The notes under the pieces: generated by a model
Told to the model about the DNA's origin: nothing
The model's input: only the letters and a program-made list of their open reading frames with translations
Databases searched by the model: none
Made by a program: the position numbers and the translations under genes
Origin: Copromyces sp. CBS 386.78
Lineage: Eukaryota > Ascomycota > Sordariomycetes > Sordariales > Sordariaceae
Assembly: GCA_030685235.1 (NCBI GenBank)
Contig: MU839089.1
Span: 62,001 to 126,000, forward strand
Length of the DNA stretch: 64,000 bases
Reading direction: 5' to 3'
In this document: one piece after another, positions 46,092 through 57,465 of the stretch
How positions within the stretch are numbered: position 1 is the first letter of the stretch
How the letters are laid out: the number at the start of each line of letters is the position of its first letter

Positions 46092-46764
46092 CTTGAAGGA
46101 TTATGAATGCTCGTCTAATGTGTAAGTGTCCAGAAGACGGATGTTTGTATGGTGATAGAAGGATGTTTGGGGTAACTTGGGTGGTTGAGGTTTGCGCAGG
46201 TAAGATTTGGGATCTCAGATTTGCGATGCGGATGAAGACGGAAGTGGGAAGTGCAGCAACTGATTATTGGGTTGATAAACAATACTAGGAGAGGACCTAA
46301 ACAGCTAGTCTGTAATGCGAGCTTGGAACCTTGCCGGCGGTGAAGCCGTGCTGGCAGCTGTCAAGATGCCGAAACCTTGAGGCGTCAACAGCTCCTTGGT
46401 TGCTGTGGTGACCCCAAGGTTCACGACCGTCCGTTTGTTCAGGTTCTCCGAGTCAATTGTCTCGGTATCTCTGTGCCCTTCACTTGTTAGCCAACGAGAT
46501 GGATGCGTCGGGGCCGCCGTTCCGCCAACTCATGAGACGCGAGTAGAAAACAGATGGGAGGGAAATGAGCAAGTACATGGCGGACTGCTTAGTATATAGA
46601 GTAGATTCGAGATATGTTCACGAACAGAAATCATCCCAGTGATCAGGAATTGCAGAGCAAGATGAACGTAGAAGTAGGAAAAAATGCAAGTGTTTCGCTC
46701 CATGAATATGCTCTAAAAGAAAAAAAACCCAAGACCAACCAATTGAACTCCATCCCTCAATAAC
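46092..46764. other. AG14 promoter and AG15 downstream region
   Basis: No gene seen. GTTGATAAACAATAC near 46270 takes the place of the TATA element of AG12 and AG13. Confidence 0.45.
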
Positions 46765-47662
46765 CTACATCCAACGCCCGTCGTCAACCGGATTATATAA
46801 CCCATAGCACATGCCCTCCGGCGTGGTCACCATCAACTTCGGCATCCCCGGTTTGTTCGGCGGGAGTCCCCAACGATCGGTCACCATCCACCAGTGGCAT
46901 TTTGGCAGCCCCTCGGTCTCGGGAAAGTGCTTCCTCTGCCAGCTCTGCCACGTATCCAATCGTCCAAACTCGTCAATCATAGTTTCAGTCTTGCGCCAAC
47001 GGCGGGCTGTGATCTTGATTTCCTCCTCCGGCTGTGGTGCCTCATCCTCGTCATCGACTTCTGCGTCGGAGTCCGAGTCCTACTTGGAGTCTCCAAGCTC
47101 AGAGTTGACTGCTTCGAGTTCGGCGTCGAGTGCTTCTATTTCCGAGTTTACAATTTCGAGCGAAGGGTCGGGGCTTTCGTCTGCCCGGTGATATTCGGCG
47201 AGGAGCGCTTCGTCATCCATCTCCAATTCTCTGTTTCCCCCGTTCTCATCCTCTTGATCCTTCTTCCAACCGAGGAAGTCTTGGAGTTCATGGTCTGTCA
47301 TGTGTGTGAAACTGCCATCTTGTTCCAATATATACCAGAACCCGTTGTCGAGTTCGGCGTACTCAGTCCCATACTCGGGACGCTGCATGATCTGAAGAAC
47401 TGCTGGCTGCCGATCATCACTGTATTGCGAGATGTCGAGGGACTGGTAAAAGGGTGAGGCGGGCTGACCTCCCTCTGGCGGCGCTGCAATATGCCGTTGT
47501 GCTGCTGTCAACCCGGTTGGCTTTGCGTTTCTAAATAAAATTAGCAAAGGGTTTCCCAGCAAGACATGCGAAGACGACTTACCTTTGCCTCTTGCGCTTG
47601 TAGTGAGGCTGGCCCTCGTGTTTGAGCTCGAATAAAGCCTTGCAGAGGGGTGAGTATGACAT
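46765..47662 (-). CDS. AG15: Y module, in-frame TAG, then W module (176 aa + extension)
   Basis: Exons are 47662-47583 and 47530-47080 with a 52-base intron (GCTAAT branch). The start is MSYSPLCKALFEL. The product is 176 aa to a TAG at 47082-47080, then 104 in-frame residues to a stop at 46765. The Y module lies before the TAG (MQRPEYGTEYAELDNGFWYILEQDG...LQDFLGW). The W module lies after it (IDEFGRLDTWQSW...KCHWWMV...LMVTTPEGMCYGLYNP). It is the only gene here with one module of each type, so it ties the Y and W groups into one family. Function unknown. Confidence 0.75.
47069..47091 (-). promoter_or_regulatory. AG15 TAG recoding hairpin
   Basis: AGT (47084-47082) pairs with ACT (47078-47076) around an AGG loop holding the A of the TAG. 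Beyond single mismatches, CCT pairs with GGA (inner, 3 bp) and two more pairs follow. Confidence 0.5.
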
Positions 47663-49418
47663 TCTGTCGACTGTATGAAGTGACAAATGGTTGTTGAATG
47701 GAGGTAACGATTGAGGAAGGGGCTCGATATGTGCCAGATGAGCGATCGAGCGAGGATGATGTCTGGTTTTGCGGGGTGCGAATCAGTGAGCTGTGTTGCT
47801 TGCTGCTTTTGGGTATACCTATGTCTGTCTTTTATGAAAGAAAGGCAGGATTGGTCGAAAGAAAAGTAGGTAGGCAAGTTGGCCTGCAGTAGTCGTTCTG
47901 GTGATGTCGAGTTTTGAAAGTCTCTTTGGAAAAAGTGCGAAGAAGTGTGAGAAGGCGGGAGGAAGTGATTGATCGATGTCGGGGTAGCAGAGACGCATAA
48001 TAAAGTTCAAATGATTATTGGTTGTATAAATGCGGAACGTTTTTCGTCTTCGCAAGCTTCCCTTCAGATTTCAAATTCGAGATATCGGTGCAAAAAAAAG
48101 AGAAAGAAAAAGGAGGAGTTGATGACGAGCGCGGGTCCGAAGCGGGAGAATTTGTATTCCAACGCTCTTGCAAATTTTTTGGAAATTTTTTAAAAAGAAA
48201 CTTGCCATCAGACATCCGCCCTTCACTGGTATCTTGGAGGCTTTGCTTGCAGCTTATGCATGATATATTGTCGTCCGCACATAAAGCAAGTCCGGTGAAT
48301 TGGACGCCGATGCGCACTGCTTGCCGGGCCAGGCGCAAGGTTGTGTGAAGCTGGCGGACGCCCAAAAGTCCACGGAACCACTTGGCCACAGCTCTGCAGG
48401 TAAAGACAGTGAAGATGCCCGTACTTATCAGTAGGTAGGACCTTAATGAACTATTGACTGCTGATGCGGTGAGATCGGGGGTGCGCAGACGTCCCCGGCT
48501 CCGTTGAGGTTGGTCACGGCGGAGGTAGGTGGCCAGTGCTGCAGGTGGCGCTTCGGCCTGGCAATTGGATGCCGGCCCTGCAGCGAGCGTCAAGGTTCAG
48601 CAGGGACACTCACCCGCACAACCGCCTTGGAACAGGTTCGATAAGATATGAAGATCGGGAACAAACTTGGAAATGGTTCAGAGATCAGGATATGTGGCTT
48701 TCAGATTGGTTTGAACCATTTCAGATGACGATATATGCCAGTGTCCTGAGCCGTTCTGCGAAGTCGCGACCCTATCCATTCCGGTGCTCCTTCCCACCCA
48801 AAGCCTGCTGTAACTGCGCTGCATTTTAGCCCCAACACCACTGTAACTTGAGCCCCAGCACCCCTTGGGGGCCAGGGGCATCTTCACACCGACCTCCGCA
48901 GCTACGAAGTGGAAGCGCCGGACACGCAGGGCAAAAAAAACTTGTGCACCACCACCAACACAAAAAAATTGAAACAAAACTTGAAGTGCTTCTTATGTAC
49001 AATCTGTCCCAACGCTGCATCGACCGGCCTGCGATATAAAAGCAAGAAGAAAAAATAGTGCATCCGAACTGGTTTCCTTCCGTGAGGGCGAACAAGGAGT
49101 TTGCGCCTCTGTCAAACATGATATGATTTCATGTCCTGTTTCCACTCGGAACAAGCATTATAACACGGAACATTGCCCACGACATCTCCATCCCCATTTG
49201 CATGAGCAAAGCACTCATCAAACAACCCCTAACGGGCAGGTCCAACTTGAGAGCCAAATTTAAAACAACAAAACAAAACGCAACGGGAGGCTTCCTCTTT
49301 GTTCGGTACATCGTGAATGCAAGGACCCCAGGTGGACGAGATAGAAGAAGCGGACTGAAAAGACAGAAAAAAAATTGTCGAAACTTTCCAACCTGAGCAA
49401 CTTTGGAGATGTGTGTCA
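47663..49418. other. Gene-free stretch between AG15 and tRNA-Leu
   Basis: No gene supported. A few frames over 90 codons exist on both strands without motifs. Immediately 5' of AG15 the sequence is its likely promoter. Confidence 0.5.
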
Positions 49419-49531
49419 TGACAAGAGTGGGATTCGAACCCACGCCCTTTCGGACTACGGATATGAGATATTTAACTCAAGATTAAGGGTTAACCTTAAC
49501 GTAGCGCCTTAGACCGCTCGGCCATCTTGCC
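49419..49531 (-). tRNA. tRNA-Leu(AAG), intron-containing
   Basis: Acceptor stem GGCAAGA pairs with TCTTGTC. The D arm reads GCC...GGC, the anticodon stem is CTACG/CGTAG with loop TTAAGG-C (anticodon AAG), a long variable arm follows, and the T arm is GTGGG TTCGAAT CCCAC. A 33-base intron (49493-49461) sits one base 3' of the anticodon, the standard nuclear position. The long variable arm fits the leucine class. Confidence 0.93.
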
Positions 49532-50203
49532 TGTTTGTTTGTTTGTTTGTTTGATGAAAATTTTCATGTGGTTGTGTGGGTTATGAGATGGGGTTTGTGA
49601 TGGAGCGTTGGATGGAGCACCGGCTGGTGTTTTGGGCAGGGGAAGCCGGTCTGTTTTTTTTGGACCCTCTGCTGGAGAAGGCCGGAACGGGCAACTACAG
49701 AGGCAAGCGGGGCTTGTTAGCAAGCTACTGCTGCCAGGCCGGAAATGCGCATGGTGAGATAGTAAGACATCTAAGTTGCCTTCCTTGTCACTCACGATTG
49801 CGTGCAGCAACAAACGACGGAACTCACATCGGCATCCTATCTTCAACATCAAGCAACCATGTCAAACACAGGAATACAAAACAAGTGCTCGTCTGCTTCC
49901 CATGTCCAGGGTTGTTAGACTAATCAGTCAATTGCTATCTCACCACCTGGTACTCTATCGCCAATCTGTACCACCAAATGCTAAACTCCAAAGATGCTCG
50001 CTGACACTGAATGACAAAAATAGGGTATACGCTACGCTCAACAATGTTTTGACATCCCCTCCCAACGCTGCGAAAACAAACCAGAAGTACACAAAAATGA
50101 ATGAAAAGCTAGATCCAAACCCTCCATCATGAAAAGTCCCAAAAGCTCTCTCGCCCTATTTTTTCGAAAATGGAGCCTCCAGGGGTCCCAACCTCGCCTT
50201 TCG
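49532..50203. other. Gene-free stretch downstream of AG16
   Basis: No gene seen. A short GTTT repeat lies next to the tRNA (49532-49552). Confidence 0.5.
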
Positions 50204-53200
50204 CTAACAATTCCTGTTCAGGGATACTCGAAAGCCGTCCCTGGGAAATAAATCTTGCTCCGATGAGACCTGGTCAACAGATGCAGCAACTTCAGCCGCA
50301 GCTTCAGCTTGGCCAGCGGCTTTAGGTTGACTAGCGGCTTCTGTTTGACTATTAGCTTCCGTTTGACCATCAGCTTCAGCTTGACCAGGAGCCTCACATT
50401 GACCAGCACCTTCAGCTTGACCACCATCCTCAGTTTGGCCAGCGGCCCCATCCGCCGTTTCCTCAGTTTCCTCAGTTTCCTCGGACTCCTCCTGAACAAT
50501 CGGAAGCGTTGGAGGTGCTGCAACATTCCTTTGCGCAACGGGAGCCTGCGAAGCGACCTGTTCTCCATACTCGCTATCCTTCTTGAGAAACTTCACCATC
50601 TTTTTCTGGACGGAAATCAAACCCTGTGGACTCAACACTGGCGGAGGCAGGCCGTTTTGTGACACGCTTGGCCTCTTGGGGTCGTAAAGTTGTCGAGGGG
50701 TGGCTCCTTGAGGATGTACCAGGGGCACAGCCTATGGCCCAGGAACCGCATCTTTGTGGACATATATAGGTTCCTCTTGCTGCAACGGAGGTCCTTGAGA
50801 TTGGTTAAAACACCGAAATGGAGGTATATACAGGCCCGGTTGAGGTGATTGAGGTATGTACGAGCTTGGCTGAGGTGCATTCCACTGCGGTTGAGGCGCG
50901 TACGCTTGTCCTGGGTAGCCACTTTGAGAGGGCGATGTTTGGTAGTTGTTCGCCGATCCTGATTCCAGCGTACCTGTAGGCCCTTGATATGTGTTGAATT
51001 GTGGTCGAGTTACATTAGGGCCTCGTTGCGGTACATCCATCGTTGGTTCGGACCCGTACAATGGTCCTTGGTAGCCACTTTGAGACCGTGATGCTTGGTA
51101 GTTGTTTACCGATCCTGACGCCGGCGTCGCTGTAGACCCTTGAGATCGGTTGAATTGTGGCTGAGGTATACACGGGCCTGATGGAGGTTGGGACCCGTAC
51201 ATTTGTCCTTGGAACCCACTTTGATATGACGGTGTTTGGTGGTTGTTGGCCGTTCCAGATGCCGGCAAAACTGTAAGCCCTTGAGGCCCTTGTTGTAACT
51301 CTCGTGGAGCGGACAGTCGGGGAGGTGCACTGGTGCCAGTTTGTGGGTGTCCAACCATGGGAATTTCTGCAGGACTGTGAACAGGGACAGAGATTCCATT
51401 ATAAAAGGTAAGTTTATGGTACCGACAATAGACCGAGTAGTGTGCCATTCCGCACGACTTGCAAATCAAAGCAGTACCCGGCATAAGTCTTGGGCTCGAA
51501 CAGTGACAATCTGTAGTGCCTCGTCAGTATATATTTAACGCAGAAATGTACGGTTTTAAAGCTTACGTGGCGCGGCAGATAAATAATTGCACTGGCTGCA
51601 AAACACACCCACAAATGGCTTCGATGCCGGAGCTGCACGATCTGAACCTGAAGGTGGTGTCTGAAATGAAGGATATTGGTCCTGCTCGGGCGGATGACCC
51701 CAATCGGGATGTTCCAGGTCATGATCCTAATTGATGCGTCAAAAGATGCCAACAATATTCAATCGCTGGGAAAACTTACCTCGGGAACTCCTGGCATTGG
51801 ATTGACAGTGGTTGGAACCCAACCAAGAGATGTACCAGCGTTCAATTGCGACTCCACCTCCTCAAACAACTGTTTCCTCTCATCTTGCGACTGTTTTTTC
51901 GCCTCTTGTTTTCGTTGGACTTCTTCCCATTCCGCCTGATCTTTTGCCAATTTTGCCTTTTCGACGGCAAGTTGCTTCTGCAGGTCTTCTTCAATAGTTC
52001 CTTTTACCATCTGAAGCTCCTCCTCTCTCAACTTCACATTTCGGTCCCTCTCACGAATACATTCCTTGATCTTCTCATCCAGACGTCGTGCCTCTTCACC
52101 ATACTCCTCTGCCCTTTTCCGCATCTCGAGCCTCTTGTACGCCAGATTTCGTATTCGGAGCGCTGCATCATCGACCTCTGGTTTCGAGTCACCAAGGTTG
52201 GAAGTTGGCTGGCCAGCACTGGCTCCCTCCTTCCTTTCCTTACTCTCCTGATGTGTATTTCCACTCTCAGGAACTGGCTTGGGCGTTTCAGCTTCCATAT
52301 GCTCATCGTCAGGTGCGCGTTCGGCTTCTTCACGCTCGTCCTTCTCGCGAGCAAGTCTTTGATGTTCACCATCGTCGAGTTGGCCTTTTCCACGTTCAGT
52401 TTCCTCAAGCGCAGCCTTCTCAAGCCCAGCTTTGTCAAGCTTGGCCTTTTTGTTTGCAGGCCGTTCTTGTTTTGATTTTGCGTGATCACTAGGTTCACCT
52501 TCAGCTTTCTCTTGTGCAATCTGCTCCTGCTCGGCCTGATCAAGTTCAGCCCTTTTACCTTTGGCCATCTCATGCGAGAGGCGCTCTTCCTTGGCCTTAC
52601 CACCCTCGGCTTTTTCATTTTCAGTTTTATCACTTTCAACTTTTTGTTTTTTATCTTGCTTGCGCGCCTCTTCACGTTCGACCCGTTCACGATCAGCCTT
52701 TTCGCGCTCCTCCTTTTTGGCCTTCTCACGTTCGACCCGCTGCTGTTCGGCTTGTTCGGCTTTTTCTTGCTCAGCTTTCTCACGATTACGCTCAGCTTTT
52801 TCGCGTTGAGCTTTTTCGGTCTTCTCACGTTCGCGACGGTCCTTTTCGGCTTTTTCGCGCTCAGCTTTTTCGGTCTTCTCGCGTTCGAGCCGGTCCTTTT
52901 CGGCTTTTTCGCGCTTAGCTTTTTCGCGCTCAGCTTTTTCTGTCTTCTCGCGTTCGAGCCGGTCTTTTTCAGCCTTTTCACGCTTAGCTTTTTCGGTCTT
53001 CTCGCGTTCGAGCCGGTCTTTTTCAGCCTTTTCGCGCTCAACTTTTTCGTTCTTCTCACGTTCGAGCCTGTCTTTTTCGGCCTTTTCACGCTTAGCTTTT
53101 TCGGTCTTCTCGCGTTCGAGCCGGTCTTTTTCAGCCTTTTCGCGCTCAACTTTTTCGTTCTTCTCACGTTCGAGCCGNNNNNNNNNNNNNNNNNNNNNNN

Positions 53201-56200
53201 NNNNNNNNNNNNNNNNNNNNNNNNNNNNNNNNNNNNNNNNNNNNNNNNNNNNNNNNNNNNNNNNNNNNNNNNNNNNCTTCTCACGTTCGAGCCGGTCCTT
53301 TTCGGCTTGTTGGGCTTGTTCGCGCTCAACTTGTTCGCACTCAGCTTTTTCGGCCTTCTCACGTTCGAGCCGGTCCTTTTCGGCTTGTTGGGCTTGTTCG
53401 CGCTCAACTTGTTCGCACTCAGCTTTTTCGGCCTTCTCACGTTCGAGCCGGTCCTTTTCGGCCTTTTCGGCTTGTTCAACTTGTTCGCGCTCGGCTTTTT
53501 CGGTCTTCTCACGCTCGAGCCGGTCCTCTTCCACTTTTTCATGCTCAGCCTTTTTGCGCTCATCTTTCTCGGCCTTTTCGCGCTCAAACTTTTCGTCCTC
53601 GAGTTGCTGGGCTTTAAGCTGATCTTCCTTTGCTTGGGCATCAGACAGTTTTCGAAGTTGAGGCGGAACGTATCTTTCTCCAGATATTATGGCATTCAAG
53701 TTAGTATAATTGCCAACGGGTGACGGTGATACAACCTCCAAACACTCCTTGGTAGAAGTTTCCGGAGTTTCTGCTTGGACTTGCGCATTAGGCTTTTTTG
53801 CAACTAATTTCGGAGACGAAAATGAAGGTTCTGGCTTTTTCTGAACGGAAATCGGAACCTCCTCCTGAGCAGGAGCTTGTTGTGTGTGTTGAGGTGAAGG
53901 CTGCGGCTTCTCTTGAGCCGGAGACTGTGGCTTCTTCTCAGCTGGAATGAGGTCCTTCTTCGTAGCTGGAACGGGATTCTTCTTCGCAGCTGGGACCTCC
54001 GTCTTCTTCTGAGATTGAACCGGATTCTTTTCCGCACCTGGATCTGGAACCTGCCCTTGAGCCTTCTCCTGTGGCTTTGCCTGTCCTGGAGCCTTGACAA
54101 CGCGCGGTCCAGCAGTCTTGGGAATCCTCCATTCAGGAGTCTTCACAGCGCCCGGTTGCTGATTCTCCTTCTTGATCTCCTTTTGCTTTTCAGCCCCAGC
54201 AGCCTCGGGTTCCCGGCGCTTCTCAGCTCCGGCCGCTACGTGCTTGCCATTGGCCTCTTTGGCGGGTTCGCTTCTTGATTGAGCAATATTCGAAATCTTT
54301 CCAAGTGGTGTAAATCTGTTGCCGCTTTCTCTTGACCCGTCACCTGTTGATGCAGAAGCTGCCGTCAACTTTCCGCCTGGTATGAACTCCTTGTATTTTG
54401 TTTCAGCAACAGGCCTAAATTTCCCGCCCGTCGTAGAAGCCTTGAAATGTTCCTTGACGGCGGTTTTAGCCAAGGTAGCTTTCTCTGCTTCATGAATGAT
54501 CTTGCGTCTTTCGGCCTGTTCTTTCCTTTTGTTTACGACATCGTTCCAGGTCCGCTCGGCAGCCTTGGCCTTCTCCTCTCTGACGGCGTTCTGCCTATCA
54601 AGTTCAAGAATTCTGAGATTTTCACGGGCTTTGTTCTCTTCCTCTTGATACATCTTGATCTTTTTAGACGCTTGTTTTTCCGCACTTGAAGCTGTTTCAG
54701 CCATTTCGAGTGCTTTACGCCTCCTGATTTCAAAGTCTTCGGCAGCTTCGGTTTTGCCCTCTTGGATAGCTTTGCGTTTTTTTGCTGCGAGAGCTTCGAC
54801 TTCCTTGAAGGAAACTCTCATCAGAGCTTTGGCTGTTTCGGCCTCTACTTCTTGGTCTCCCTTGAGCTTTTTGGCGTCCGTAACTTTAGCCCTTGCCTGT
54901 CCGAGTTTCTTGAGCATTTCAGCCTCAGCAACCTTAGCCCGGTCTCTGAGAGCTTTGTCCGTTTCAGCCTCAAGAGACTTGGCAAGATCTTTAGCATCCT
55001 CTGCTTCTTTGCGCTTTGCATCTTCAGAAGCTTTTGCGATTTCATCTTCTTGGACCTGCTCTGCTATTTTGCGATCCTCTTCTTCTTGCCTAGCCTTTTG
55101 CTGCTCTTCCAGTGTTTTGGGCTTGGAATCCTCGGCACTCTTTGCGGCTTCTTCTTTCTCGGCTTTGGCAGTAGGCTCTGCAAGCTTGCCGTCTGCATCT
55201 TCTTGCTCTGCTCTGCGCCTTTCGTCTGCGGGCGTCTTGTCATCCGAGGCTTGGTCTTTCTTTGCGTCGATGGCCTTGGGCTTTGCGGGCTCAGCCGGGT
55301 TCGGTTGGACACTCCCAGCCTGTCTATTCCCTTCAGCAGCCTCTGGCCTCTCAGGTTCATCGTGGTTGCCTTGCGAACTCTCAGCCTTTGTTTCCCCTTC
55401 GGCAACTTCTTTTTGAGCGTTTTCGGGGGTTTCCAATTTCTGATTAGGCAATTTGTCAAAGGCCCTGGATGTCTGGGCTTTGATCGGGTCATGCTTTTCA
55501 TCGCTGTCTTGGACAGAGGCATTCCCCAATACAGAATCTTGAGTTGTAACCTCCTGTTGTTTTTGAGCCTCTGTGCGCTGTTTTTCCTGGCGACGTTGTT
55601 TTTGCGCTTTTTTCTTGGCTTTTGTCTTTTCGCGTTTGGTTTGTTTGGCCTTTTCCTTGTCGCGTTTGGTTTGCTTGGCCTTTTCTTCTTCGGTTGCCTC
55701 CCCGTCTGAGCCCGCTTCCTCTTGCTCAATCTTGTCTGCGACTGGAATCTGCTCACCGCCAGCTTCAGAGGTGTTTCGCGGTGGAGAGCGGCCGGCTTGC
55801 GCATGCTTCATAAGAGGTTCCGCGAAGTTGCTGATGTCGTCCTCTAGATTTTCCAACTGATCGAGCTCGTTCCTTGGTGTTGTAATATGGTCTCCTTGAT
55901 TGCTCGATTTTAAGGTATTATCGTATTGGCGTCTTTCTTCTTCAGACATATGTGAGGTCATCTCAATGTAGTCTTCGTTTGTTTCAAGCGACTTCATCCG
56001 CTTATCAAGATTCAACTTCCGTTTCTTTCCTCTTTCGGATATTCCCGACAGGTTCTTGAGGAAAGTGTTCTTGTCGAATAAGCTAGCTAACGTGGGAAGA
56101 ACGCCGTTACCAGGGGATAGCAGGTTATCTTTGGACGTAGGTGCATTAGAAGCAATCTTGGAAGAAGGAACGTAATCGAACATAGGGGCCATCGTACCCA

Positions 56201-57465
56201 TAGGGGGCTCTGGAAGTCCCCGGGAATGGTCTTTCCACTGTCTCTGCAACGGGTCCTGGAGTTCATCTTGCGAATGGCTTTCAACTGCCGTGGATATATC
56301 CGATAGATTATCTTCCGAGGCTTCGGGTGCGCGAGATGATTGATGAACTTGACATAACTTGCTAATATCAAGGGACACGGCTGCAGATGAGTTACAGACG
56401 TCAGCTCCAATATCTTCAGAGTTGTGAATCATGCATTCTTCTGGAACATACCTTCCTCACTGAGCTCAACATGTGTTGGCAGTTCAGCTTCTCCTCTTGC
56501 CCAGGCCTCGATGTTCTGCCGTTGTCCATTACTTAGTAATCTCCAGTTGCCATCAGCATCGGCATACTAATCATCGTTGCCGATGACAATCCAACCGCCA
56601 TCTTCGCTCTTGTCATCCGCTGCATCCTCTTGGGCGGATTCTGGAAAGGTCGGTCCGTAAGATGATGGCGCGATACCACCGGATGCGCCTGGGTCCAGTA
56701 AACCAGTCAGCTAACATGTGACCAAGGGGGGAAAGATCGTTACTCACCGGCAAGTGTAACAATTCTAGTTCTATCAGGAGTGAAATATAAGGGCGGGAAG
56801 CTTTCAGGCCCCAGCTGGGTTGGGCTGGAATCTGTAGGCATTCCAGGAGCAGCGGGATCCTCTGGAAGCATTTGCGATGACTCTTCTTGCTGCTCAGTCG
56901 TTTGTGCATCAGTCTGCCCTTCACCATCTGGCCCAACTGATTTGTCCTGATTGCTAACCGGAATGGAGTCGTGATGAGGACCTTCTGCCTCAGTCTCTTC
57001 GGGTATTGTGCCGAGCCTCCCATGATTAACGGAGCCCTGGCTCGGACTATGGGACTCGTTTCCATCATTGATATCAGACTCATAACCTGTTTCGTCTTCA
57101 TAGTCTTCCAGGAAACTTGACTCTGGCGGTGCCACATCCGTAGCAGCGGGTGTTGTTTCATCTGGTAGCAGACTCTCAGTGACTTGCACGTCGTTTTTCT
57201 CGGCGGTATCTTCGATGTCATCCTCAGAATCTGGTACCGGTACCACTATCGGTGCTGGCTGTTGTTGACCAATCGTTTCCTCGACCTCATCGGCCTAAGA
57301 CAAGGCAGGTTCCGGGGCGTTGGCGGATTGTCCGGGCTGTTCTGTGTCGTCCGCCGGGGCTGGAGTCCCGGATGAGGTGGTCGTGGTAGGTTCAGGGTCG
57401 GGAAGTGGGACGGCGTCTGGGAAGAACTGCTCAAAGACGAGCTGCTTGAAGCTGTGGCCTGACAT
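50204..57465 (-). CDS. AG16: giant coiled-coil protein with three in-frame TAGs
   Basis: Exons are 57465-56748, 56688-56452, 56380-51780 (with a 99-base N gap), 51726-51567 and 51510-50204. All phases agree, giving about 2,340 codons. Three codons are TAG: 57297-57295, 56569-56567 and 50734-50732. The part after TAG 1 is acidic and ends in a Y-like module that contains TAG 2 (VIGNDD-TAG-YADADGNWRLL...IEAWA). Then come about 1,500 residues of charged coiled coil with a tandem 18-residue repeat (EKDRLEREK-EKxxREKA). Exons 4-5 hold a Cys/His cluster (CSQC...HCHC...CKSC...YC, possibly zinc-binding), then a Gln/Pro/Tyr-rich repeat region (SG.ANNYQ...SQSGYQG). After TAG 3 comes an Ala/Gly/Glu-rich tail. 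The start is the ATG in CCCAAGATG. Annotation pipelines would probably split it into several genes. Confidence 0.65.
50729..50739 (-). promoter_or_regulatory. AG16 third in-frame TAG
   Basis: A small hairpin (GGCC with GGCT, one G-U) has the loop ATA. The last A of the loop is the A of the TAG (50734-50732). 175 in-frame residues follow. Confidence 0.35.
52690..53560 (-). repeat. Coding minisatellite in AG16 (54-bp unit) spanning an assembly gap
   Basis: Tandem copies of a unit of about 54 bases encode EKDRLEREK(T/N)EKxxREKA variants. Next to them is a longer Gln-containing unit. The 99 N bases at 53178-53276 lie inside it, so the true copy number is unknown. Confidence 0.85.
53178..53276. 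other. Assembly gap (99 N)
   Basis: A run of N inside the coding repeat. Its length is a multiple of three and the frame is kept across it, but the true length may differ because the repeat probably collapsed during assembly. Confidence 0.95.
56557..56585 (-). promoter_or_regulatory. AG16 second in-frame TAG with hairpin
   Basis: CATCGGCA (56585-56578) pairs perfectly with TGCCGATG (56564-56557). The 13-base loop contains the TAG (56569-56567). The codon lies inside the Y-like module, next to Tyr, where paralogous modules have Trp-Tyr. Confidence 0.55.
57285..57305 (-). promoter_or_regulatory. AG16 first in-frame TAG with hairpin
   Basis: CCTTGTC (57305-57299) pairs with GATGAGG (57291-57285), seven pairs including two G-U. 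The seven-base loop TTAGGCC contains the TAG (57297-57295). The frame before it has only 56 codons; after it, hundreds. Confidence 0.5.

Noticed and set aside
52482..53723. Plus-strand hydrophobic frame opposite AG16
   Set aside because: Leu/Phe-rich antisense shadow of the Lys/Glu/Arg coiled-coil repeat.
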